Shown one piece after another: positions 45,768 through 56,984 of a DNA stretch of 64,000 nucleotides. The stretch is from Brevibacterium sp. CBA3109 (GTDB taxonomy: Bacteria; Actinomycetota; Actinomycetes; Actinomycetales; Brevibacteriaceae): the NCBI RefSeq assembly GCF_040256645.1, contig NZ_CP158281.1, positions 1,364,001-1,428,000 of the forward strand, given 5' to 3'. The position numbers and the translations under genes were made by a program. The notes below the pieces were generated by a model. The model was not told the DNA's origin, did no database searches, and saw only the letters and a list, made by a program, of their open reading frames with translations. Positions within the stretch are counted from its first letter, which is position 1; each line of letters opens with the position of its first letter.

Positions 45768-46406
45768 ATGCCCATGCACCCAGTAGCTTCGCCACGGCCG
45801 TCGGGGCGTCTCGAGGTCATCGCCGGCCCCATGTTCTCCGGCAAGTCCGAGGAGCTCATGCGCCGAGTCCGGCGAGCAAAGATCGCTGGTGTCAACGTCC
45901 TCGTCCTCAGCCACTCTCTCGACACCCGTTCCGATCTCTCGGCGATCACCTCTCACGACGGGATCAACATTCCCGCCGTGCCCGTCGGTGACGTCAGGTC
46001 CCTCGGCGAGGTGGCTCGCGCAGAGGATTATGATCTGGTGGCCATCGATGAGGCCCAGTTCTTCGGGCCTGACCTGGTGCCGACCGTATTCGAATTCGTG
46101 GAACGTGGTGCCACCGTCATCGTCGAAGGGCTGTGCGTGACGTTTGACGGCGAGCCCTTCGAGCCGATGCCGACATTCATGGCCGTAGCCGAGGACGTCC
46201 TCAAACTGACTGCGGTGTGCACGATCTGCGGCAGGGATGCCGTCTTCCACCAACGTGTGGGCACGCCCGGCCTCACGGCTGAGGGCTCGGAACCCCGTGC
46301 CACAGACATCGATGCCAGCCATATCGGGGGTCTTGATTCCTATGTCGCACGCTGCCGGGAGCATTTCGCTCCGACGCCTGAGAAGCGAATGGTCCCGATC
46401 GTGTAA
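45768..46406 (+). CDS. tdk: Thymidine kinase
   Basis: 212 residues. The P-loop GPMFSGKSEEL, DEAQFF and a zinc-binding CTICGRDA segment are typical of type II (TK1-like) thymidine kinases, which salvage thymidine. It is complete with a usual length. It converges closely (10 bases) on the glycosylase gene. Confidence 0.93.
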   Translation: MPMHPVASPRPSGRLEVIAGPMFSGKSEELMRRVRRAKIAGVNVLVLSHSLDTRSDLSAITSHDGINIPAVPVGDVRSLGEVARAEDYDLVAIDEAQFFGPDLVPTVFEFVERGATVIVEGLCVTFDGEPFEPMPTFMAVAEDVLKLTAVCTICGRDAVFHQRVGTPGLTAEGSEPRATDIDASHIGGLDSYVARCREHFAPTPEKRMVPIV

Positions 46407-46416
46407 GAGAAGATGG

Positions 46417-47070
46417 TCAGTCCTTGATGCTCTCCCACACCCCACGCCAGATCCGGGCCAGGTCCGGAACCTGATAATGGGCATTGAGGCCGCTGGGCTG
46501 AGGCACGACATGAAGCGCGATCTCCTCGGGCCAGCCATCGATGAGAGACGTGTCCTGTTTGCCGAGGTGAGCCTTGGGCTGTAGGTATCCGATCCGGAAC
46601 GAAGTGATCCCAGCGACCGCGACCACCCGAGGGCGGATGACGTCGAGTCGGCGGACAAGCCTGGCCGCACCGTCGCGCAGCTCCTGCTTGTCCAGCTCAT
46701 CAGCCCGCGCCGTGGCTCGTCCGACGAGGTTGGTGATGCCGATGCCGCGTGCCAGCAGCGCTGCCTCGTCTTCGGCGGCGAGCCCCAAGGAGGCATCGAC
46801 AAGATGATCGGTCAGACCCGCCTGATGCAGAGACGGCCAGAAGCGGTTGCCCGGTCGGGCGAAGGGCGCATTGACCGCGGCCGTCCACAGGCCCGGGTTG
46901 ATTCCGACGATGAGCATCGACAGCTCACCCGGGCGCTCGGGGAGGACATCATCGATGGCGTCGGGATTGTCATTGGCGAACTCAGCGAGGTCGCCCTTCG
47001 TCGGCTTTCGTCCGCCTAAGGGCGACGGTCGCCGGGAGCTGATGAAATTTTCCTCAATCACGCTGTCCAC
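46417..47070 (-). CDS. mug: Mismatch-specific DNA glycosylase (Mug/UDG family 2)
   Basis: 217 residues. The active-site pattern VGINPGLWTAAVNAPFARPGNRFWPSL is that of Mug, which removes uracil or thymine from mismatches, and a closing PQPSGLNAHY replaces the common NPSG motif. It carries an N-terminal extension of about 45 residues with a basic stretch. Confidence 0.9.
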   Translation of the reverse strand: MDSVIEENFISSRRPSPLGGRKPTKGDLAEFANDNPDAIDDVLPERPGELSMLIVGINPGLWTAAVNAPFARPGNRFWPSLHQAGLTDHLVDASLGLAAEDEAALLARGIGITNLVGRATARADELDKQELRDGAARLVRRLDVIRPRVVAVAGITSFRIGYLQPKAHLGKQDTSLIDGWPEEIALHVVPQPSGLNAHYQVPDLARIWRGVWESIKD

Positions 47071-47572
47071 ACTACCGTCGAGTCAGACCGGACGAATCAG
47101 CGCCCGCCGACTCAGCACCATCGGGAGACCCATGACCTACGAACACGGGCAGCAGCCTCATCAGCACGTGCGAACGCACGCCGGCGAGTCCGCACCCTTC
47201 CACTTCGAGAACAGGTGGAGGGTCAATGCTCGTCTGGCAGACGTATGGTCCGTGCTCTCCGAAATCGAGTCGTGGCCGCAGTGGTGGCCGGGCCTGCCAG
47301 TCGCGGTACCCGCCGATGACGAGATCGTGCCCGGAAGCCGCGCCGACATTCAGGTCGACAGCCCGATCGGTGTGACGTTGAGTTTCGGCATCGAACTTCA
47401 GGACACAGACCCGCCGAACTTCGTGATGTTCTCCGCCGCCGGCGACCTGAGAGGGACCGGTGTGTGGTCGCTGCAGCAGACGGGCCCGATTACCACGATC
47501 AGCTCCGTGTGGTGCGTGACCACCCGGCGCATGTCCATTCGCATGATGCGTCCCGTGGCAACGTGGATGCAC

Positions 47573-49803
<2,231 letters not shown>

Positions 49804-49807
<4 letters not shown>

Positions 49808-50988
49808 GGATGGCTCCCTGCTGGTTGCTGGATCAAAACGGTGTGCTCTGTGGCCGGTGCGGTGGTCGGTGGGTTCTGTGAGCCGAAGCGTTCTGGTCCC
49901 ACCGCGGCCAGGGACCCCGATGGCGCCCACGCAGTGTCGGCTCCGATGGCAAGGTCGGCGGTGAGGCCCGCACCCAGTGGGGCGAGGAGGATGCCGTGCC
50001 GGAAGAAGCCGGTGGACACCACGCAGCCGGGATCGATGCGTCCGATGATCGGCACGTCATCGGGTGAGCCCGGCCTGGCGCGGGTGGTGATGTCGGTGAT
50101 CTCGCAATCGAGGATGGCCGGAACGAGACGTTCTGCATCATGAAGCAGCTGGTGGACGCCTCCTGCGTTGGTCCCCGACCGACCGTCCTCACGGCTCGTG
50201 GCACCGAGGACGAGCTCACCGTCGGGGCGAGGCACGATGTAGACAGGCCGGGCATGGACCAGACCGCGGATCGTGCGAGTCAGCAGCGGTGTCAGGGCCT
50301 CGGGTACCCGGAGCCTGATCACCTCACCCCACACTTGGCGCAGAGGCAGCATCGGCAAGCCCGAGATGTCATTGCAGGAGCTGCCCGCGGCGACGATGAC
50401 CTGATCAGCGGTGAGCCTCGTCCCATCCTCGGCCTCGACGCCGACGGTCCGTCCCTCCGCATTGATCAGAGCGTTGACGCGCGTCCGGACGATGTCGTCG
50501 CTCAGCACCGCTGTCAGTGCACCGGTGACCCGACGGGGATCGATCGAATGATCTCCGGGGATCGTCACCGCCCCGCTTACCCCGGGAGCCAGAGACGGTT
50601 CCCGGCTCCGGGCCTGGGACCCGGCGATGAGGGAGACGTCGAAACCGGCAGAGCGCTGCAGGTTCATGAGTTCACGCAGCGAAGCGAGGTCGGCCCGATC
50701 ACCGGCACAGACGAACGTCTCGGTGCTCGAGTACCCGAGGTCACGACCGGAAGCGGCAGCCAGGTCGGCGGTGAAGCCCGGGTAGAGATCGGCCGAGGCA
50801 CGCATGAGCGGGTACAGGGGAGACTGCCCCCACACCACCTCGGCGGCCGGTGCCAGCATCCCCGCCGCCGCATGGGAGGCACCCGTAGCGGGAGCAGGAT
50901 CGACGATGGTGACCCTCACACCGCGACGGACCAGATTCCAGGCAGTGGACAAGCCGATGATTCCGGCGCCAACAACAATGACGTGCAT
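49804..50988 (-). CDS. thiO: Glycine oxidase ThiO
   Basis: 394 residues, FAD-dependent. Dinucleotide-binding motif VIVVGAGIIGLSTAWNL at the N terminus and the closing GFFRHGILLAPL segment typical of ThiO. It oxidises glycine to the iminoacetate used by ThiG. It is the first gene of the operon and sits directly behind the TPP riboswitch, whose 3' strand contains its AGGGAG ribosome-binding site. Confidence 0.93.
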
Positions 50989-50991
50989 GTG

Positions 50992-51075
50992 CTTCTCCCT
51001 CCGGCGGCATCATCCGCATCAGGTTGAACGGTCGGCACACAGCCCTCTCAGCCTCTTTATGAGGCTCCCGCGAAC
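50992..51075 (-). ncRNA. TPP riboswitch (THI element)
   Basis: On the minus strand the leader of thiO contains the conserved CTGAGAGGG, then ACCTGATGCGGATGATGCCG and a closing GGAGGGAGA, the THI-box order. The AGGGAG that serves thiO lies in the last strand, so binding of thiamine diphosphate would hide it and block translation. The aptamer lies within about 20 bases of the divergent thiE start. Confidence 0.9.
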
Positions 51076-51092
51076 TCCTCTACTCTAGGAGC

Positions 51093-51773
51093 ATGGTCGC
51101 AGATATGACAATGGACACCGCAGTCCGAGACACAGACAGAGCCACCCGACTCGCCCGAGTTCGCGATGCCAGGCTCTACGTCTGCACCGATTCCCGCAGC
51201 GCGCAGGGTGACCTTCCCGAGTTCCTTGATGCCGCTTACGCCGGTGGTGTCGACATCATCCAGCTGCGCGACAAGGGCCTCGAAGCCCGCGCCGAGATCG
51301 AAGCACTCGAAGTGCTCAGGGACGCAGCCCACCGTCATTCGAAACTGTTCTCCGTCAATGATCGCGCGGACGTGGCGCTGCTCGTCGGCGCCGATGTCTT
51401 CCACGTCGGGCAGGGAGATCTCACCAGCACGCAGGCCCGCGCGGTCCTCGGCCCGGATGTGATCCTGGGCCGCTCGACCCATTCCATCGACCAGGCGCTC
51501 GCCGCCGAGGCAGACCCCGAGATCGACTATTTCTGCTTGGGCCCCGTGTGGGAGACCCCGACCAAACCCGGCAGGCCAGCCATCGGCACTGACCCCCTGC
51601 GTGCGCTCGCCGCCACCGCGAGAAAGCCCTGGTTCGCGATCGGCGGGATCTGCGCAGGCGAGCGCCTCGCGAAGGTGAAGGCCACGGGCGCGCAGCGCAT
51701 CGTCGTCGTCCGTGCGGTGACCGCAGCAGATGATCCCGCGGCCGCGGCCGCGGAACTCAAAGAGGCATTATGA
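51093..51773 (+). CDS. thiE: Thiamine-phosphate synthase
   Basis: 226 residues. It couples thiazole phosphate and HMP diphosphate to thiamine phosphate. [39 protein letters not shown] and an [13 protein letters not shown] phosphate-binding segment are present. The start is uncertain: AGGAG is only two bases from the ATG at 51093, and ATG 51105 or 51111 are alternatives. It is divergent from the riboswitch-controlled operon. Confidence 0.93.
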   Translation: MVADMTMDTAVRDTDRATRLARVRDARLYVCTDSRSAQGDLPEFLDAAYAGGVDIIQLRDKGLEARAEIEALEVLRDAAHRHSKLFSVNDRADVALLVGADVFHVGQGDLTSTQARAVLGPDVILGRSTHSIDQALAAEADPEIDYFCLGPVWETPTKPGRPAIGTDPLRALAATARKPWFAIGGICAGERLAKVKATGAQRIVVVRAVTAADDPAAAAAELKEAL

Positions 51774-51809
51774 GGGTGCACAGTGTGACAGCGAAGGAAT
51801 CCAACTGAC

Positions 51810-52751
51810 ATGGGAGAGCACGCAGTGAAGATACTCATCGCCGGAGCCGGCGCGACCGGCGGGGCATTCGGCACCCGCCTGTTCGAAGCAGACCGAGATG
51901 TGACATTCCTCGTCCGGCCTGCCCGAGCAGAGACGATGCGTGCCGAGGGCCTGCGATTCGTGTCTCCCGGGGAGGACCGGACGAACCACATTCCCGTCCT
52001 CACTGCGGCGGAGTTGGCCACTGCCGATGGACCAGGCTCCACTCGTTTCGATCTTGTGATCGTGGCGGTCAAAGCCAACGGGTTGGAGTCGATCATCGAT
52101 GACATCAGACCCGCCGTGGGTGAGGGCACACGCATCCTTCCGTTCCTCAACGGCATGGCTCAGATCGACCGGCTGGTTGAGGAGTTCCCCGGCCAGGTGC
52201 TCGGCGGTCTGGTCAAGATCGTGGGAACGGTCGAGGACGGCGTCGTCCACCAGATGACAGACATGGCGATCATGACCATCGGTGAACTCGGCGGGGGAGC
52301 AGTTCCAGAACCCGTTGCTCAGACTCTTGATGTCCCTGGCTGCAGACTGCAGATCATCGACGAAATCACGGACGCACTGTGGGAGAAATGGATCTTCATC
52401 GCCGCTGCCGGAGTCGTCACCTGCCTGTTCCGGGCCCCGGTCGGCGCAATCATGGCAGTCGGGGGCCGGCCGCAGGTCATCTGGATCGTCGACGAGCTCG
52501 AAGCCGTTGCGGCTGCCGGGGGTCACCCGGTCTCGGCCAAAGCCAGGGACATGACACTGTCCATGCTCACCGCCGAGGGCTCCTCATTCACCTCATCGCT
52601 CTACCGTGACGTGACTTCGGGACTGCCCAGCGAAACCGAGCACATCCTCGGTCATTTGGCGAGCACGGCTGCTGACCTCAGCGTGGAGACGCCCCTGCTC
52701 GACCTCACACTTGTGCAGCTGCGGGCTGGGGAATCGCTGCGACAGAGCTGA
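51810..52751 (+). CDS. panE: Ketopantoate reductase family protein
   Basis: 313 residues. NADPH-binding motif ILIAGAGATGGAFGTRLF, the conserved VAVKANGLES with the catalytic Lys, and a later EITDALWEKWIFIAAAGVVTCLF are of the ApbA/PanE family, which reduces ketopantoate or related alpha-keto acids. Its position downstream of thiE recalls the old ApbA link with thiamine synthesis. It overlaps the convergent next gene by 47 bases. Confidence 0.85.
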   Translation: MGEHAVKILIAGAGATGGAFGTRLFEADRDVTFLVRPARAETMRAEGLRFVSPGEDRTNHIPVLTAAELATADGPGSTRFDLVIVAVKANGLESIIDDIRPAVGEGTRILPFLNGMAQIDRLVEEFPGQVLGGLVKIVGTVEDGVVHQMTDMAIMTIGELGGGAVPEPVAQTLDVPGCRLQIIDEITDALWEKWIFIAAAGVVTCLFRAPVGAIMAVGGRPQVIWIVDELEAVAAAGGHPVSAKARDMTLSMLTAEGSSFTSSLYRDVTSGLPSETEHILGHLASTAADLSVETPLLDLTLVQLRAGESLRQS

Positions 52752-53295
52752 CTTCCTCGGCGCCGAGGCGCAGCATTGTCAGATACGGTTCACCGGGGAC
52801 GGTGTGGGTGACTGCATCGGATCCGTGCGGAGCCGTGAACGTCACCATCGGGATCGAATCTCTGCGGTCGAGGACCAGAAGAGTCTCGTATTTGCCTGGT
52901 CCGACGGAATGGGCAGAGCCGACGGGAAGTTCGCAGGCCAGCGCCTCCAGCGGATTGGCAGATGAGGGTGGCCGATTCATCTCCTGATCGGCGACATCGG
53001 CGAATTGTTCGGCAGTGATGAGATATGCCTTTGCAGGTGTGGGGCCCGGTACACGATGGTCGTAGAAGGCCATTCCTCCGCCGCCCCACACGGTGGAGCT
53101 GCCAGCGAAGTAGATGGATCCGGGAAGTTCGATGCCCATCTCTGCCAACGGCGGACCGGTGTTCCTTGCGCCGGGATAGGTGACGAATGCACCTGGGGGA
53201 CGGCCGCCCTGCAGGTAACAGGCGAGCCTGTCACGATGCATGTTCGAACCGTAGCTGACATACCACACGACTGCTTGAGATATCTCTTTCATCAT
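52705..53295 (-). CDS. Gamma-glutamylcyclotransferase-like fold protein
   Basis: 196 residues. VVWYVSYGSNMHRDRL matches the glycine-rich YGSNM signature of the GGCT/AIG2-like family. The remainder is atypical and the catalytic Glu is not obvious. Such proteins are often labelled histone deacetylase by mistake. The substrate is unknown. Confidence 0.65.
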   Translation of the reverse strand: MMKEISQAVVWYVSYGSNMHRDRLACYLQGGRPPGAFVTYPGARNTGPPLAEMGIELPGSIYFAGSSTVWGGGGMAFYDHRVPGPTPAKAYLITAEQFADVADQEMNRPPSSANPLEALACELPVGSAHSVGPGKYETLLVLDRRDSIPMVTFTAPHGSDAVTHTVPGEPYLTMLRLGAEEVSSVAAIPQPAAAQV

Positions 53296-53479
53296 GCCAC
53301 GTCAACGGTTGGCACTGTCCAATCTGCAGTGTCTCGGTGTGCCGTCCGACCGCCGTCTGCTCGAGCCTTCCTCCTGGCCAAGAGCCCGATCTTCGACAAG
53401 CTCGGGCTGCACGCGGGGGAGACGATCAGTTGTCGAGTTGCTTCCGTCCTGCATTGCCTCGACCGCTCCTGAGTGGACC

Positions 53480-53517
53480 GAGATATTTCCACCTATCTCC
53501 ACAAGCGGAAATATCTC
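53480..53517. promoter_or_regulatory. 11-base inverted repeat upstream of the hydroxy-acid dehydrogenase
   Basis: GAGATATTTCC (53480-53490) and GGAAATATCTC (53507-53517) are perfect inverted copies separated by 16 bases, 128 bases before the ATG. The AT-rich dyad stands out from the GC-rich surroundings and looks like an operator rather than a terminator. The rest of 53296-53645 shows no gene. Confidence 0.5.
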
Positions 53518-53645
53518 TCATGGTGATCCCCGTTCCAGTGAATACGGACCCCTCGCTAGACTCGCAGCTCAGGGACGCCAGCAGCCGCTGGAGGTCGCAG
53601 ACGTATAGAGTCCGATCAGATTCAGTGCTGAATACGAGGAGAACG

Positions 53646-54917
53646 ATGAAACGGCAGCTGCCCGACGTGAAAGAACTCGCCCCTCTCCTGCAGTTCGGTC
53701 TGCCCAGGCTCGACCGAGTGGCTGCGCGGCTCGACTCCGCTGCTGATATCTGGGACCTGCGTCGTATCGCGAAGCGGGTGACCCCCACAGCTCCCTTCGA
53801 CTACGTCGACGGCGGGGCACTCGATGAGTACACGCTGCGCAAGAATCGTCAGGTCTTCGCCGATGTCGAACTCCTCCCACGGATTCTGCACGGGGTCGAC
53901 GCTCCGAACACATCGACGACGATCGCCGGTCAGCACACAGCGCTGCCATTCGGCATCGCCCCGACCGGCTACACGCGGATGATGCATTCCGAAGGTGAGA
54001 CAGGGGGAGTCAGGGCGGCGACGAAGGCCGGCATTCCCTTCTCCCTGTCAACGATGGGCACGCGGTCCATTGAAGAGGTCGCGCAGGCGGCACCGGGATC
54101 CACGCGGTGGTTCCAGCTCTACCTGTGGAAGGACCGCGAGCGCAGCCTCGACCTGCTTCAACGAGCCCAAGCCAGCGGGTATGAGACTCTTCTCGTCACC
54201 GTCGACACCCCGATCACCGGACAGCGTCTGCGCGATCACCGCAATGGACTCTCTATCCCGCCGAAGCTGACCCTGAAGACCATTCTCGACGCCTCCTATC
54301 GTCCCGGCTGGTGGTTCAACTTCCTCACCACCGAACCACCGAAATATGCCTCCTTGTCGAATACCTCGCAGTCCCTGGCCGAGATGACGCGGACCATGTT
54401 CGATCCGACCCTCGACCTTGATGACCTCAAATGGATCCGCGAGCAGTGGAAGGGCTCACTCTTCGTCAAGGGAGTCCTCACCGCCGACGATGCCAGCCGA
54501 GCCCGGTCCATCGGTGCCGACGGTCTGGTCGTGTCCAACCACGGAGGACGCCAGCTCGATCGCGCACCCGATTCCCTGACTGCACTGGCAGAGGTGCGAG
54601 CGGAGGTCGGAGAAGATATGGAGCTCGTCCTCGACTCCGGAATCATGTCCGGTACCGACGTCGTGGCCGCGCTGTGCGCCGGAGCGGACTTCGTGCTCAT
54701 CGGCCGGGCCTATCTCTACGGCCTCATGGCCGGCGGGCAGCGTGGCGTGGAGAAGGCCATCGACCTCATCCGGGCCGAGATACGAACTTCCATGGGCCTG
54801 ATGGGCTCCCGAACTGTCTCCGACCTCGGGCCCCACCTCGCCAGGGGACTGCCAACGGTCCCCGGCTTGCCCGCTGATATCGCAGGGAAGCGCCTCACGC
54901 CTGGAGCAGGCGCTTGA
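53646..54917 (+). CDS. lldD: FMN-dependent alpha-hydroxy-acid dehydrogenase (L-lactate type)
   Basis: 423 residues. An FMN-binding TIM barrel with FGIAPTGYTRMMHSEGE, FQLYLWKDRE and the active-site SNHGGRQLDRAPDSL (His and Arg). The N-terminal 40 residues are an extension before the core FDYVDGGALDEYTLRKN. The membrane-associated L-lactate dehydrogenase (LldD) is the likeliest role, but glycolate or mandelate cannot be excluded. The ATG at 53646 has AGGAGA upstream. Confidence 0.85.
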   Translation: MKRQLPDVKELAPLLQFGLPRLDRVAARLDSAADIWDLRRIAKRVTPTAPFDYVDGGALDEYTLRKNRQVFADVELLPRILHGVDAPNTSTTIAGQHTALPFGIAPTGYTRMMHSEGETGGVRAATKAGIPFSLSTMGTRSIEEVAQAAPGSTRWFQLYLWKDRERSLDLLQRAQASGYETLLVTVDTPITGQRLRDHRNGLSIPPKLTLKTILDASYRPGWWFNFLTTEPPKYASLSNTSQSLAEMTRTMFDPTLDLDDLKWIREQWKGSLFVKGVLTADDASRARSIGADGLVVSNHGGRQLDRAPDSLTALAEVRAEVGEDMELVLDSGIMSGTDVVAALCAGADFVLIGRAYLYGLMAGGQRGVEKAIDLIRAEIRTSMGLMGSRTVSDLGPHLARGLPTVPGLPADIAGKRLTPGAGA

Positions 54918-55506
54918 GCAGACGGAACTGCTGACCGGCGGCGGACTCCAGGCCGTCGCCGGTTCGGCTGCCGCCCTCGGTCTGGTGCAGCGCCCATTCG
55001 TCGAAGGCCGCCAGCATTGTCGCGGCCGCCAGGGCCTGGAGGTCCGCCGGGCAGTCCGCATCGATCGCACCAGTCTCTCGCCCGATGCCCAGCACCGACG
55101 AGATCCACTTCCTGTAGCTGTACTCAAGACTGCTGACGCTGGGATCGGCACGATTGGCATGCACGATCCGCCACAGCAGTCCTAGTGCTTGACTCGTCGG
55201 CCAGACACGCAGCACATCATCGAACACGCGTGCCGCAGTCGCCCAGAAGTCCGGGATGAAGTCCGGCGGTTCCGGGGGAGTCCAATCTTTCCTCGCTTGC
55301 TCGCGAAGCTCATCGACGACCAGCGACAACAAGGACTCCTTGGAGTCGATGACGTGGTAGAAGGAGCTCTTGCTCATCCCAGCTCCGGAGATGATGCCGT
55401 TGAGGGAGGCCTGTTCGAAGGGGCTGGAGGCGAATTCTTTCGCGGCAGCGAGGATCAACGCCTGCCGTTTGGTGATCGACATACGTGCGAAGGCAGAAGC
55501 CGACAT
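54895..55506 (-). CDS. TetR family transcriptional regulator
   Basis: 203 residues. An N-terminal helix-turn-helix (ISGAGMSKSSFYHVIDSKESLL) and a divergent ligand-binding domain. The start at 55506 is just beside two matched palindromes, so it likely represses itself and the divergent flavin monooxygenase. Its 3' end overlaps the convergent dehydrogenase gene by 23 bases. Confidence 0.88.
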   Translation of the reverse strand: MSASAFARMSITKRQALILAAAKEFASSPFEQASLNGIISGAGMSKSSFYHVIDSKESLLSLVVDELREQARKDWTPPEPPDFIPDFWATAARVFDDVLRVWPTSQALGLLWRIVHANRADPSVSSLEYSYRKWISSVLGIGRETGAIDADCPADLQALAAATMLAAFDEWALHQTEGGSRTGDGLESAAGQQFRLLKRLLQA

Positions 55507-55525
55507 GATCACTTCCTCTCCATCC

Positions 55526-55576
55526 CTGGACCACCCGGTCCAGACAATGCTACCGTGAGTGGACCAGCCGGTCCAC
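55526..55576. promoter_or_regulatory. Two tandem TetR operators
   Basis: CTGGACC-ACCC-GGTCCAG (55526-55543) and GTGGACC-AGCC-GGTCCAC (55559-55576) each have perfect 7-base arms around a 4-base spacer and share the consensus TGGACC-N4-GGTCCA. Their centres are 33 bases apart, close to three helical turns, so two dimers could sit on the same face. They lie between the TetR and monooxygenase starts. Confidence 0.8.
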
Positions 55577-55678
55577 TTCGCATGCTGACTGCGGACACGG
55601 TGACCAGTCGAGGAGATGGCGACGCGAGGAGATGCGATGATCACGGAAGTGCCCTTCGAAGAGCAGTAAGAGGCCACG

Positions 55679-56926
55679 GTGACCGACGATGTGCGCATTC
55701 TCGTCGTGGGCGCCGGAATCGCCGGGATCACGGTCACCCAACTGCTGCGCAGGCAGGGCAGACATCCGGTGCTCATCGAGCGTTCGCGCGTCTCAGAGAC
55801 GTTGACCGATGACGATCATGCCGGATACATGCTCGCCCTCATGCCCATGGTCGACCCGGTCTTCGATGATCTCGGTGTCCGCGAGCACTATCGTGAGAAC
55901 AGCGTGGCAATCGATCGGTACGCATTCCATGCTCATACCGGCGAAACGCTGCGCGAAGACCGTCTGGGACGTCTGCTCGCCCGCTACGGGGAATACAGAG
56001 GAATTGCCAGGGGAGAACTCATCGCGGTCCTGTCGACCGGCACCTGCCCAGTCTCCTTCGACTCATCACTGGTCTCCCTTGCTGCAGCTGACTTCGCAGC
56101 CGAGCCTGCAGCCGACTCGGTACCTCGCCCGACCCGGGTGGAGGTACGCACAGGCGTCCACAGCGAGGACAATCATCTGCACAGCGCGGAGTTCGACCTC
56201 GTCATCATCGCCGACGGTCTGGGTTCCCACAGCAGACGCCTCGTCCCGGGAGGCTCATCCGAGAGTTCGGTCGACACGGCGTGGGGCGGGTGGGTTGCCT
56301 GGGCTCCAGCAGATGCGGATACCGACCAGGTCGACGAACTCTGGGGTGAGGGCTTCTTCCTCGGTGCCTACCCGGTCAAGGGCAGAACCGGAATCTTCCT
56401 CGGCGCTCCAGACCCACGGGAACCTCTGGGCGCGAAGCGCTTCGTCACCGAGGTCCGCAGCAAGCTCACCACGCTGAGTCCCAGAATCGATGCGGCCCTG
56501 ACCGCCGTCGCCGAGGCAGAGGACCCATATTTCTGGTCGCTCCGAGACTTTCGCAGCGCGCAGTGGGCCACCGGAAGCACGGTCCTCCTCGGAGATGCCG
56601 CGGCGGGATTCCTCCCCATGGCCGGAATCGGTGCCGGAATGTCCATGGAATCGGCGCGGATGCTCGCAGCATCGCTCGAATCCACCTCACCGGCGCGACT
56701 GCCCGCCGCGCTGGCCCGCTTCGAAGCCGTCCAACGGCCCAGGGTCGAACAGGCACAGTCCACCTCTCGTCAACTGGCTCGACTCATGTTCTACCTGCCC
56801 GGGGCTCTCGCCGGTCTGCGGGGGCTCATCGTCAAGCTGGTGAGCGTCAAGACTGCGTTGGCACCGATCATCGACCTCCTCAAGCACCCGGCCAGGCCGG
56901 AGGAGGTGCGCAGCCCCGAGATCTGA
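55679..56926 (+). CDS. FAD-dependent monooxygenase (PHBH-type)
   Basis: 415 residues. An N-terminal FAD motif ILVVGAGIAGITVTQLLRRQG, a mid-chain LVIIADGLGSHSRR and the late GD motif VLLGDAAAGFLPMAGIGAGM, which contacts the FAD ribose, place it in the aromatic-hydroxylase group. Substrate unknown. A GTG start with AAGAGG upstream. Probably controlled by the divergent TetR protein. Confidence 0.87.
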   Translation: MTDDVRILVVGAGIAGITVTQLLRRQGRHPVLIERSRVSETLTDDDHAGYMLALMPMVDPVFDDLGVREHYRENSVAIDRYAFHAHTGETLREDRLGRLLARYGEYRGIARGELIAVLSTGTCPVSFDSSLVSLAAADFAAEPAADSVPRPTRVEVRTGVHSEDNHLHSAEFDLVIIADGLGSHSRRLVPGGSSESSVDTAWGGWVAWAPADADTDQVDELWGEGFFLGAYPVKGRTGIFLGAPDPREPLGAKRFVTEVRSKLTTLSPRIDAALTAVAEAEDPYFWSLRDFRSAQWATGSTVLLGDAAAGFLPMAGIGAGMSMESARMLAASLESTSPARLPAALARFEAVQRPRVEQAQSTSRQLARLMFYLPGALAGLRGLIVKLVSVKTALAPIIDLLKHPARPEEVRSPEI

Positions 56927-56984
56927 ATGTGGTAAAAATGGCCGGGGTCCGAACGGGACACCGGTCGCACGACAGTCAAGGAAC

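Noticed and set aside
52705..53295. Histone deacetylase, a label often given to this family.
   Set aside because: The YGSNM start indicates the gamma-glutamylcyclotransferase-like fold; no deacetylase metal-binding motif is visible.
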